A DNA stretch of 64,000 nucleotides from Halomonas sp. M20 (GTDB lineage Bacteria > Pseudomonadota > Gammaproteobacteria > Pseudomonadales > Halomonadaceae). Position 1 is the first letter of the stretch, and each line of letters begins with the position of its first letter. This document shows positions 30,110 to 39,913 of the stretch, piece after piece. The position numbers and the translations under genes were made by a program. The notes beneath the pieces were generated by a model, which had not been told where the DNA came from, searched no databases, and worked only from the letters and a program-made list of their open reading frames with translations. The DNA lies in the NCBI RefSeq assembly GCF_020622265.1, contig NZ_JACNMQ010000007.1:87895-151894 (forward strand), read 5' to 3'.

Positions 30110-31189
30110 CTATGAAGGCGATGAAGCGGCCTCGGTCTTCGTTGAGTCTGCGCTGTCATCTTCATTGCCGCTATCGTCTTTTCCCTGCGCCGCCCGCAAT
30201 TCCTTGTCTAGTGTCTCAAGAATCTTCTTGCCTCGCTCGCCTGCCTGTTCGATGTAGACATCACGCACCGGCAGGCTCTTTTCCCGAAACGCCTGGCGCT
30301 GCTCTTCGGTAAGCGTACTCATCTCGATATCGCTATTTTCCTCGATAGCCTCTAGCCGCTGCTGGTTGAGCTCTGCCTGGCGGTCGAAGATGAAGCTGCG
30401 CATATCGTCGGTGACGTCATCTATCATGGCCCGACGCTCCTCGGGCAGTTGCGCAAGGAAGTCCTGAGCCGCCACGAGCGTGGTGACAACCGGTGCCGGT
30501 CTGGCCTGGACAAGATGACTCTGCCGCTCGTAGAGATTCATTTCCTCGATAGTGGAAGCCGTGCTGGCCTGACCTTCAATTTGCCCCGACTGCAGGCCTG
30601 AACGAAGCTCGGCTTGAACCAATGGCTCGGGAACGGCGCCGTAAGCACGATAGGCTTCCTGTGCGATCGGAGAGGACATGGTACGCATCTTGAAGCCTTC
30701 CATATCCTCAGGCGTCTCGATAGCGCGATTGGCAGTCCACACCGCCCAGCCTTCGGAAATGATGCTCAACGGTTGTAGCCCCTGCTCTTGATAAGCCTCC
30801 TCGAGCAGCGGCCGGGCCTGGGTGGTGGCCAGCACCTGCTCGTTGATTTCTTCATCATCGGAGAACAGGAAATGCAGCGAGAATACGCCGGCTTCGGGAA
30901 TCGTCGAGGCCAGGTGATCTGGCGAGGCAAAAGCCAGCTGAATGGCGTTCTGGCGAACCAGCTCGGGCAACTGCGGTGAAGTCCCCAGCGCCCCATGGGG
31001 ATAGATATCGATGCTGATATCGCCCTCGGAGCGCTTTTCGATACGCTTCTTGAACTCCTGGGCATAGGCATCCTGAACACTGCCTTCCACCTCTTCCAGG
31101 GCGAAACGCCATTTCTCGGCAAAGGCGGCATTCGTCGAGAAAATACCTGCAACGACGATGACCATCGCTAATCCGATTTTCCTGAACAT
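30110..31189 (-). CDS. Orphan TRAP transporter substrate-binding protein (DctP family)
   Basis: A periplasmic binding protein of 359 residues with signal peptide (cleavage after NAAFA near residue 24) and the DctP fold. The mature N-terminus AEKWRFALEEVEGSVQ, the segment AVWTANRAIETPEDMEGFKMRTMSSPIAQEAYRAYGA and the conserved binding-site arginine region are typical. It lacks neighbouring dctQ/dctM genes. It is a paralogue of the DctP at 36840-37859: their mature N-termini agree at 13 of 16 positions. The last ~30 residues are an unusual Asp/Ser/Glu-rich tail (KDDSGNEDDSADSTKTE). The ATG at 31187-31189 gives a proper signal peptide; the ribosome site is weak. Confidence 0.88.
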   Translation of the reverse strand: MFRKIGLAMVIVVAGIFSTNAAFAEKWRFALEEVEGSVQDAYAQEFKKRIEKRSEGDISIDIYPHGALGTSPQLPELVRQNAIQLAFASPDHLASTIPEAGVFSLHFLFSDDEEINEQVLATTQARPLLEEAYQEQGLQPLSIISEGWAVWTANRAIETPEDMEGFKMRTMSSPIAQEAYRAYGAVPEPLVQAELRSGLQSGQIEGQASTASTIEEMNLYERQSHLVQARPAPVVTTLVAAQDFLAQLPEERRAMIDDVTDDMRSFIFDRQAELNQQRLEAIEENSDIEMSTLTEEQRQAFREKSLPVRDVYIEQAGERGKKILETLDKELRAAQGKDDSGNEDDSADSTKTEAASSPS

Positions 31190-31249
31190 GTTGTTATGCT
31201 CTCTACTCAAAGTGGTTGAATACACCGATGACAGTCTGACAGGTACGAC

Positions 31250-31687
31250 ATGAAAGCATTGATTCAGCGAGTCAAGGGCGCCAGCGTCGAGGTTGAAGGC
31301 CGCCGCGTAGGCGCCATCGATCAGGGCATACTGGCGCTGATCGGTGTCGAAAAACAGGATGATGAAGCCCGCGCCGACAAGTTACTACACAAGCTTCTGC
31401 ATTACCGGATATTCAGCGATGCATCAGGCAAGATGAATCTGGATCTCCAGCAGGTTGAGGGTGGATTGCTGCTGGTTTCCCAGTTCACCCTGGCAGCGGA
31501 CACCGGTAAAGGGCTGAGGCCGAGCTTCTCCAGCGCCGCGGCACCGAACGACGGCCAGCGCCTCTACCGTTATTTGCTGGGACAGGCCGAAAAGCGCTGG
31601 CCGAAGGTCGCCAAGGGCGAATTCGGCGCCGACATGCAGGTCAGCCTGATCAACGATGGCCCGGTCACCTTCCTGCTGGAAACCTGA
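31250..31687 (+). CDS. dtd: D-aminoacyl-tRNA deacylase Dtd
   Basis: Dtd removes D-amino acids (and glycine from tRNA-Ala) mischarged on tRNA. The 145-residue protein has the standard length and motifs: MKALIQRV at the N-terminus, SQFTLAADT (catalytic SQxT) and the Gly-cisPro motif NDGPVTF near the C-terminus. It begins 60 nt from the divergent dctP start. Confidence 0.96.
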   Translation: MKALIQRVKGASVEVEGRRVGAIDQGILALIGVEKQDDEARADKLLHKLLHYRIFSDASGKMNLDLQQVEGGLLLVSQFTLAADTGKGLRPSFSSAAAPNDGQRLYRYLLGQAEKRWPKVAKGEFGADMQVSLINDGPVTFLLET

Positions 31688-31695
31688 CGCCACCT

Positions 31696-31929
31696 CTAAT
31701 TCTTTTTAGGATGCCACTTGTCGTCGTCGCCCTTTTCATACTTCTCCTTGACCGCGGCCCAGGCGACCCGATGAGCGGTCTCCTCCCGGGAGGCATCGCC
31801 CCGACGATCCTCGGGCTTCTCGTACTCGTCCCAGGCGCTATTGAAGGCCTCCTTGTAGATCGTCTGCGCCTTGGGCGGCAGAACGTTTTGCACGCTATCG
31901 GGCAGTTCCTCACGCTTGTCATAAGGCAT
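31696..31929 (-). CDS. chaB: ChaB family protein
   Basis: A 77-residue small acidic/basic protein of the ChaB family (named cation transport regulator; molecular role uncertain). It shows the family sequence MPYDKREELPDSVQNVLPPKAQTIYKEAFNSAW and the AHRVAWAAVKEKYEK helix. The ATG at 31927-31929 follows AGGAGG with 5 nt spacing, so the upstream in-frame start is rejected. It converges on dtd with 8 nt between stop codons. Confidence 0.92.
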   Translation of the reverse strand: MPYDKREELPDSVQNVLPPKAQTIYKEAFNSAWDEYEKPEDRRGDASREETAHRVAWAAVKEKYEKGDDDKWHPKKN

Positions 31930-31986
31930 ATCGACCTCCTGTCTGATCAAAAGTGAACGGGCCTCGGCAGTCTATCGAATCAGCGA

Positions 31987-33900
<1,914 letters not shown>

Positions 33901-33942
33901 GAAAACTCCCGAGCGTGGACTGGATGGCGCAGCCAAGTGAAA

Positions 33943-34476
33943 ATGGACGATCATTCTACCCAATTTTCGATAGCATTATGGGACTACGCGCTGATTCTCT
34001 ACGCTCGGCCCGGCGTAGCGGCTGCGTGCCTGGCGCTACAGGACGAGCATGGGGCGGACGTATGCGAACTCTTATGGCTGTGTTGGATGGATCGTCTCGG
34101 GCTGACCACGAACGCCAACGCCGCCACCGTTCTGGCACCGATTCGCGATCAACAGGACATCTTGACCCGCTTGTTACGCGAACGTCGACGCGAACTCAGG
34201 GCTCACGCAACGCCTGGCACACCCCTCGCCCAGTGGCGCGAAACGATCAAAAATGCAGAACTCGCCGCGGAACGCGGCACCCTCCTGCAACTGCAAGCGC
34301 TGGCAAGGCGCGGCCAAGGCGTTCGCCCCTTGCACCAGGACGATGCCGCGCTGATCACTCGTCTTATCCATCATGTCGGCCGCCCACCTTCAGCAGTCAG
34401 CGACCCGTTGAGCATCCTGGTTGGCAACACTACGATCAGACCAAATGACGATAGCACCACAGCACCTAAACCTTGA
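33943..34476 (+). CDS. TIGR02444 family protein (DUF2390)
   Basis: A 177-residue cytoplasmic protein whose N-terminus FSIALWDYALILYARPGVAAACLALQDEHGADVCELLWLCWM is the signature of the TIGR02444/DUF2390 family, of unknown function and often found next to yheS in Pseudomonas relatives, as here. The rest is mainly helical and Arg/Ala rich. The start at the ATG at 33943 gives the family N-terminus; a much longer open frame upstream is the antisense shadow of yheS. No strong Shine-Dalgarno is visible. Confidence 0.85.
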   Translation: MDDHSTQFSIALWDYALILYARPGVAAACLALQDEHGADVCELLWLCWMDRLGLTTNANAATVLAPIRDQQDILTRLLRERRRELRAHATPGTPLAQWRETIKNAELAAERGTLLQLQALARRGQGVRPLHQDDAALITRLIHHVGRPPSAVSDPLSILVGNTTIRPNDDSTTAPKP

Positions 34477-34647
34477 CGAGTGGCAAGGTTTTAGCAAACC
34501 CTATAAGTTCAAGAAGGGAGTCAGGCAGCTCCGTTTTCTTACAAGCGCCATCCAAGACGAACCCTTGCTGCCTGGCAAACGTTGGCCTTTGATTCAAGAC
34601 AATTGCCGCGCGCTTGCGACCGGCTAGCCATTAGGTGGACCAACGAC

Positions 34648-35289
34648 ATGACGGAACAGCAAGAACCCAATAACAACGACGGCCCCACGGCATCCAAACG
34701 ACAAAACGGCTTCCTGCGAGTACTCGGCACAATCGATCATGGGCTTGGCGTATTCGAGGCCGTGGTGATCGCTGGCTGTGTGCTCGCTATGGCCGCGCTG
34801 ATGAGCGCCCACGTTGTGGGAAACCTCCTCTTTCAGCAAGGTATTCCCGGCACCTACGAAGTCACCGAAATGCTGATCGTGGTGATCACTTTTATCGGTG
34901 TCAGCTACGCGGCCCGACACGCGCGCCATATCAGCATGAGCGCCATTTACGACCAGCTCAGCGGTCGATTGCGCAAGGCACTGCTGATCGTTCTTTGCCT
35001 GGGTACCGCAGTGCTGATGTTCTATTTCGCCTACAAGTCGGTGGACTACGTCGTAACGCTGCAAGAACGTGGCCGAACCAGCGCCGCGCTGGGCATACCG
35101 ATGTGGCTGATCTATCTGGCACTCCCCTTCGGCTTCACCCTCGCCGGCATCCAGTACGTGCTGACCACCCTACGAAATCTGTTCAGTGACGACATCTACC
35201 GCTCTTTTACCGAAAAAGAAGAATATTCAGATATTCCCATGAATGATTCCGACCAGACCCAGGACGCCAACGAGCGTCATGGCATCTGA
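34648..35289 (+). CDS. TRAP transporter small permease (DctQ type)
   Basis: A 213-residue DctQ-family membrane protein with four helices (about residues 37-60, 72-90, 110-130 and 150-172) between a polar N-terminus (TEQQEPNNNDGPTASKRQ) and a polar C-terminal tail. Family features include GIPGTYEVTEMLIVVITFIGVSYAARHARHISM. The ATG at 34648 follows AGGTGG by 9 nt; the upstream in-frame start at 34582 has no support. It is 45 nt before the large permease. The likely binding protein is the convergently oriented gene at 36840-37859. Confidence 0.88.
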   Translation: MTEQQEPNNNDGPTASKRQNGFLRVLGTIDHGLGVFEAVVIAGCVLAMAALMSAHVVGNLLFQQGIPGTYEVTEMLIVVITFIGVSYAARHARHISMSAIYDQLSGRLRKALLIVLCLGTAVLMFYFAYKSVDYVVTLQERGRTSAALGIPMWLIYLALPFGFTLAGIQYVLTTLRNLFSDDIYRSFTEKEEYSDIPMNDSDQTQDANERHGI

Positions 35290-35334
35290 TCCCGGGATTA
35301 CGAGCGCGTCAACAATGCACATAAGGACAATCGA

Positions 35335-36618
35335 ATGCTGATCTTGCTAGGCGTGATCATGCTGGTACTGCTGCTGCTCGGCTTTCCGATGATGGTGCCC
35401 CTGGCCGTGGGCATGCTGTACATGATGTTCACCGGCATGACCTTCTTTGGACCCGATCAAGCCGTCAGTTGGATGATCAGCGGTGTGGGCAGTTGGGTAC
35501 TTGCAGCAGTGCCGATGTTCATCTTCGCCGCGGACATTTTGACCAAAGGCCATACGGCCAATCGCCTGCTGGATCTGGTCGATGTGTTCACGCGTCACAT
35601 TCGCGGCGGCTTGCCGATTACCACCGCTGCGTCCTGCGCCTTGTTCGGCGCCGTCTCCGGCTCCACCCAGGCCACCGTGGTCGCCATGGGCGGGCCGATG
35701 CGGCCACGCCTGCTGGCCAAGGGCTATCCGGACAGCTTCGCCCTGGCGCTGATCATCAACGCCAGCGACATTGCCCTGCTGATCCCGCCCAGCATCGGTT
35801 TCATCATCTACGGCGTAGTCATGAAGACCTCGATCGGCGATCTGTTTCTCGCTGGCATCCTGCCCGGCCTGTTGATCCTGGCGATGTTTGCCCTCTACTG
35901 CTATATAGGCGCCCGCATCAAAGGCATCGAGGCAGAACCACACGCCTCCTGGGGCGAGCGTCTAAAGGCGATGCGCAAGGTTATCCTGCCCCTTGGCTTT
36001 CCGATTCTGGTGGTTGGCGGCATCTATGGCGGCTTTTTCAGCGCGGTGGAGGCCTCCGCCGTCGCGGTTGCCTATGCGCTGATTCTGGAGGTCGTGATCT
36101 ATCGCCAAGTGTCGATTCGCGATCTCGGAGGCTTGGCCCTCTCCACGGGTATGATCACGGCGGTGGTGTTCATTCTCGTTGCCGTGGGTGCTGCGTTCTC
36201 CCAGACTCTTGGCACCGCAGGCGTACCAGAGCAGATTCTCGGTCCCGTCATCGAAAGCATCGGTGACAATCAGGTTCTGGCCCTTTCATTGATCGCTGCC
36301 GCCTTCTTCGTCGGCTGCATGTTCGTCGATCCAATCGTGGTGATCCTGATTCTGGTCCCGATCTTCAAGCCGCTGGTGCAATCAGCAGGCCTGGACCCGG
36401 TGCACGTCGGCGTCATCGTAACCCTGCAGGCGGCCATCGGTTCCGCCACGCCCCCCTTCGGCTGCGATATCTTCACCGCTATCGCCGTCTTTCGTCGGCC
36501 CTACATGGATGTGATTCGCGGTACGCCGCCTTTCATTGCCATCCTGTTGCTGGCAACGATCATTCTCATTCTCTTTCCTCAGATTTCACTACTGCTGCCT
36601 TCGCTGGGAGGCGACTAG
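35335..36618 (+). CDS. TRAP transporter large permease (DctM type)
   Basis: A 427-residue large TRAP permease with the usual length and blocks: VLAAVPMFIFAADILTKGH, ASCALFGAVSGSTQATVVAMGGPMRPRLLAKGY, INASDIALLIPPSIGFIIYGVV, GGFFSAVEASAVAVAYAL and LQAAIGSATPPFGCDIFTAIAVFRRPYMDV. The inner-membrane protein couples import of an organic acid to sodium; the substrate is unknown. It follows AAGGA and forms an operon with dctQ. Its stop codon is almost at the edge of a palindromic repeat. Confidence 0.92.
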   Translation: MLILLGVIMLVLLLLGFPMMVPLAVGMLYMMFTGMTFFGPDQAVSWMISGVGSWVLAAVPMFIFAADILTKGHTANRLLDLVDVFTRHIRGGLPITTAASCALFGAVSGSTQATVVAMGGPMRPRLLAKGYPDSFALALIINASDIALLIPPSIGFIIYGVVMKTSIGDLFLAGILPGLLILAMFALYCYIGARIKGIEAEPHASWGERLKAMRKVILPLGFPILVVGGIYGGFFSAVEASAVAVAYALILEVVIYRQVSIRDLGGLALSTGMITAVVFILVAVGAAFSQTLGTAGVPEQILGPVIESIGDNQVLALSLIAAAFFVGCMFVDPIVVILILVPIFKPLVQSAGLDPVHVGVIVTLQAAIGSATPPFGCDIFTAIAVFRRPYMDVIRGTPPFIAILLLATIILILFPQISLLLPSLGGD

Positions 36619-36758
36619 GCTATGTCCGAAAAATGCCTGCGCTAGCCCATACAGCGTTAAAAATCGACTCAAAGTACTCATTTACACCGCGTAAACTCCG
36701 TCTTTTCGTCGATTTTTGTCTTGTCTAGCCATCGCTCGTCGACTTTTCAGACAAATCC
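36618..36758. repeat. Palindromic MITE-like element 2 (dctM / dctP junction)
   Basis: A roughly 140-bp near-full-length palindrome. The left arm begins GGCTATGTCCGAAAAATG and the reversed right arm GGATTTGTCTGAAAAGTC. Inner matching blocks are AAAAATCGAC near 36659 and its complement GTCGATTTTT near 36709-36718, and the centre is TTTACACCGCGTAAA (about 36680-36694). It has no coding potential. It lies directly after the dctM stop between converging genes. Confidence 0.8.
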
Positions 36759-36770
36759 TAAAACCCGCCC

Positions 36771-36815
36771 ACAAAAAAGCGAATGGGCCGACAGCGTCCT
36801 GACCGGCCCATTCGC
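36771..36815 (-). terminator. Intrinsic terminator of the minus-strand dctP gene
   Basis: A 12-bp perfect stem (GCGAATGGGCCG at 36779-36790, complement at 36804-36815) with a 13-nt loop. On the minus strand it is followed by six T residues (AAAAAA at 36773-36778 on plus). It lies 25 nt downstream of the dctP stop. Confidence 0.92.
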
Positions 36816-36839
36816 CCATTCCTCAAGAATCACACTACG

Positions 36840-37859
36840 TTACTGTGACGCGCCGGACTCCACCTGCTCAAGCAGCGTGTTGAGCGCCTGCTCGCCAAGC
36901 TCCCCGACATCATCGGCGAAAGTCTGACGTACCGGCTCGGCCAGCTTTCGGAACTGATCGCGTTCTTCTTCGCTGAGCTCGATGATTTCGATATTACCCT
37001 TTTCCTTGATGGTCTCCAGGCGCGTTTCATTGAGTTCGGACTGGATGTCGTGACCGATCTCAACCATTTCGCTGGTGGTTTCATCGATCATCTGGCGCTG
37101 CTCATCCGACAGACCTTCGTACCAATCCTGATTGGCAATGACGTTACCCACGAACTGCGCCTGCTTGGCGAAGATCATGTAATCCTGAACTTCGTAGAAC
37201 CCCATTTCCTCATGGGCGAACACCGGCTGGATGTTGCCATCCGCCTGCCCCTGCTGAAGCGCGCTGTAAAGCTCACCATAGGAGATGGTGATCGGCGAGG
37301 CCCCATAGGCCTGATAGGTCTTGCGTAACAGGCTGTTATCCATCACACGAATCTGCAGGTTCTCCATGTCATCCGGGGTGCGGATCTCGCGGTTGGCGGT
37401 CCATACCTGATAGCCCTCCGGCACTGCGGCTAGCGGTACCAGACCGCGATTGCGGTACGCCTGCTGCCACCCATCGCTCTTCATGAAAGCGTCGGAGTTC
37501 AATATCTTGGCGGTTTCGAGTTCATCCGCCGGCATGATGAAATTCAGGCTCATCAGCTGGCTTTCGGGCACGGTACCGCCCAGAAAGCCCGAGCCAAAGC
37601 TCAATGGGATGGAGCCGCTTTGAATGGCATCGTAGAGCGTCGAGTAATCCGATCCCCACTTGCCATAGGGAAGTACTTCAACGGTAACATCGCCGCCGCT
37701 TTTCTCTTCGATCAGCTTCTTGAACTCTTCGGCATAGCCGGATTGGACGCTACCCTCGATCTCTTCGAGACCAAAACGCCACGTCTCGGCATTGGCCGAT
37801 GAAGCCACACCTGCAAGGCTGATAGCCGTGATGCTGAAGACAAGATTACGTAATTTCAT
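36840..37859 (-). CDS. TRAP transporter substrate-binding protein (DctP family)
   Basis: A 339-residue periplasmic binding protein with signal peptide (cleavage after ASSANA, about residue 23). The mature start AETWRFGLEEIEGSVQ, KSGGDVTVEVLPYGKWG, the binding-site region YQVWTANREIRTPDDMENLQIRVMDN and the long C-terminal helix are DctP features. It probably serves the dctQ-dctM pair at 34648-36618, although it is encoded convergently rather than in the usual P-Q-M operon. The ATG at 37857-37859 after AAGGGAA was chosen; the in-frame 44-codon upstream extension destroys the signal peptide. It has its own terminator. Confidence 0.9.
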   Translation of the reverse strand: MKLRNLVFSITAISLAGVASSANAETWRFGLEEIEGSVQSGYAEEFKKLIEEKSGGDVTVEVLPYGKWGSDYSTLYDAIQSGSIPLSFGSGFLGGTVPESQLMSLNFIMPADELETAKILNSDAFMKSDGWQQAYRNRGLVPLAAVPEGYQVWTANREIRTPDDMENLQIRVMDNSLLRKTYQAYGASPITISYGELYSALQQGQADGNIQPVFAHEEMGFYEVQDYMIFAKQAQFVGNVIANQDWYEGLSDEQRQMIDETTSEMVEIGHDIQSELNETRLETIKEKGNIEIIELSEEERDQFRKLAEPVRQTFADDVGELGEQALNTLLEQVESGASQ

Positions 37860-38122
37860 CGCAGTTCCCTTTGTTGTTGACGTATTTTCAGGGAAGAGCA
37901 AAGCGTCACCATTGTCAAGCAAGCTAGCGTTTGAAGAAAGAACGATACTCGCCTGCTTGTTGCTGCACACTTTCTGAAATGCGTGCGTCAATCGCCTGGA
38001 TGCGGAACTCTGAACGCCCTGTTAGAGTCGCAGTGGACTGATTGTCGTACCTTGAAGTGTCGATACACTCTCATTCATCGCACATCTCATTGCATATTAC
38101 CCAGAAATTCCAAGGAGCTTTC

Positions 38123-38851
38123 ATGAAAACATTGGTGACCGCCGCTGCCTTAACCGTCGCTCTTGGCACTGCGCCGTTGGTGCTCGCTGCACCGGAAAGC
38201 GATCAGGAAAAACTCAGCTACAGCATCGGCGTAACCCTGGGTCAGAGTCTTTCTCAAGATATCGAAGATCTCGATGTCGACGCTTTTTCTCAGGCGATCA
38301 AGGACACCTACGCGGGCGACGAGCTTCAAATGAGCGACGAGGAAATGGCCGAGGCGTTGACTCAGTTCCAGCAGCAAAAAATGGCGCAGCAGCAGCAGGA
38401 AGCGCAGAAAGCCGCCGAAGCCAATCGCGTCGAGGGTGAGGAGTTTCTCGCTGAGAATGCCGAGAAGGAAGGCGTCAAGACCACGGAGTCTGGCCTGCAG
38501 TACAAGGAACTCGAATCCGGCGATGGCGCGTCCCCGGATGCCAAGGACACTGTCAAGGTGAACTACGAAGGCAAGCTGCTCGACGGCACCGTCTTCGACA
38601 GCTCCTATCAACGCGGCGAGCCGGTGGAGTTCCAGGTCGATCAGGTCATCGAAGGCTGGCAGGAAGCTCTGCAGATGATGAAAGCCGGCGATACCTGGAT
38701 GATCTACCTGCCCGCGGATCTGGCCTATGGCGAGGCAGGCACCGGTGGCCCCATTGGTCCCAACGAAACCCTGACCTTCAAGGTCGAGCTGCTCGACGTC
38801 ATGCAAAACGATAGCGCCGACGATGCCGACTCTCAAGACAGCGGCGAATAA
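38123..38851 (+). CDS. FKBP-type peptidyl-prolyl cis-trans isomerase, exported (FkpA/Mip-like)
   Basis: A 242-residue periplasmic or outer-membrane-associated prolyl isomerase. A signal peptide (ending VLAAPES) is followed by a helical dimerisation domain (about 30-115, with QQQKMAQQQQEAQKAAE) and an FKBP domain (about 125-232) with VKVNYEGKLLDGTVFDSSYQRGEP, VIEGWQEALQMMKAGD and LAYGEAGTGGPIGPNETLTFKVELL. The tail is acidic. The ATG follows AAGGAG by 5 nt. FkpA, FklB and Mip cannot be separated reliably by eye. The next gene starts 6 nt after its stop. Confidence 0.92.
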   Translation: MKTLVTAAALTVALGTAPLVLAAPESDQEKLSYSIGVTLGQSLSQDIEDLDVDAFSQAIKDTYAGDELQMSDEEMAEALTQFQQQKMAQQQQEAQKAAEANRVEGEEFLAENAEKEGVKTTESGLQYKELESGDGASPDAKDTVKVNYEGKLLDGTVFDSSYQRGEPVEFQVDQVIEGWQEALQMMKAGDTWMIYLPADLAYGEAGTGGPIGPNETLTFKVELLDVMQNDSADDADSQDSGE

Positions 38852-38857
38852 GCATTG

Positions 38858-39910
38858 ATGAAAGCACTGGCAGCGTTCGTGCTGACGCTGGCGACGGTGC
38901 CAGCGCTGGCCCAGGACGCGGAACGGGAAGCCTCGCCGCTATCGGTGTTCGACATCGAGCCCGAAGCCATCAGCGTGATGGGCGTCTCCTCCGGCGGTTA
39001 CATGGCTACCCAGCTTGCGGTGGCCTGGCCGGAGCAGTTCTCGGGATTGGCGGTGTTTGCCGCCGGCCCCTGGGGCTGCGCCCAGGGGGCATTGGCGCTA
39101 GCGCTTACGCAATGCATGAGTACTCGCCTGGGCTTACCCGAGCTGGATGAGTTGCAAGAACGCTATGACGCGTACCGGGAAGGCGGCCAGGTTGGGCCAA
39201 TGGATGCGCTGGCCAAGCAGCGGGTTTATCTATGGTCCGGCGGACAGGACGATGTCGTTGACCCGCAACTGATCGAGGTGCTGGCGGGTCAGTATCGCAC
39301 TTGGCTTGCGAACCCGGACGCGCAGCTCAAGTATGTCGATGACCCGGCGGCAGGCCATGGCTGGCCTGTTTTGGCCAGTGCTGCGGAAACCATCGATCCC
39401 GCACCCTGCACTGAAGGGGGCACCCCGTACCTGTTGAACTGCGATTTCGATGGGGCCGGAGAGGCGCTGAAATGGCTTTATGAGGAGCGCGTTCAGCCGC
39501 CCCAGGGGGATGGTCGCGGTATGCTGATGCGCTTCGACCAGACCGCATTCTACGATGGCGGGCTAGCCGACACGGGTTATGTATTCGTTCCCAAGACCTG
39601 CGAGGAAGGTGCGCCCTGTGCCTTGACCGTTGCCCTGCACGGCTGCTCGATGAGCGCCGAGCAGATCGGCGAGACCTTCGTGCGCCATTCAGGGCTCAAC
39701 GAATGGGCTGCGGAGAATCGACTCGTCGTGCTCTATCCTCAGGCGGAGCCTAGCCTGCCCAACCCCAAGGGCTGCTGGGACTGGTGGGGATATGACGAGA
39801 GCAGCTGGCAACTCGATGCGCCCTACGACAGCCGTCAAGGCCAGCAGGTCCAGGCGCTCAAGGCGATGGTCGACCATTTGCGCGGCGCGAAGGTGGTGAT
39901 GGCCGAATAG
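38858..39910 (+). CDS. Secreted PHB-depolymerase-like alpha/beta hydrolase
   Basis: A 350-residue exported hydrolase resembling single-domain poly(3-hydroxybutyrate) depolymerases of the Penicillium funiculosum type. The signal peptide is cut after PALA (about residue 18). The lipase box is G42-V-S44-S-G46 in MGVSSGGYMATQLAVAWP, the probable acid is Asp131 or Asp132 (WSGGQDDVVDP), and the base is His167 (AGHGWP). This spacing is close to Ser39-Asp121-His155 of the fungal enzyme. The C-terminal half has VALHGCSM and KGCWDWWGY with paired cysteines, typical of the depolymerase family. The ATG at 38858 is 6 nt after the FKBP gene. The substrate (PHB, oligomers or another ester) is inferred. Confidence 0.75.
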   Translation: MKALAAFVLTLATVPALAQDAEREASPLSVFDIEPEAISVMGVSSGGYMATQLAVAWPEQFSGLAVFAAGPWGCAQGALALALTQCMSTRLGLPELDELQERYDAYREGGQVGPMDALAKQRVYLWSGGQDDVVDPQLIEVLAGQYRTWLANPDAQLKYVDDPAAGHGWPVLASAAETIDPAPCTEGGTPYLLNCDFDGAGEALKWLYEERVQPPQGDGRGMLMRFDQTAFYDGGLADTGYVFVPKTCEEGAPCALTVALHGCSMSAEQIGETFVRHSGLNEWAAENRLVVLYPQAEPSLPNPKGCWDWWGYDESSWQLDAPYDSRQGQQVQALKAMVDHLRGAKVVMAE

Positions 39911-39913
39911 CTT

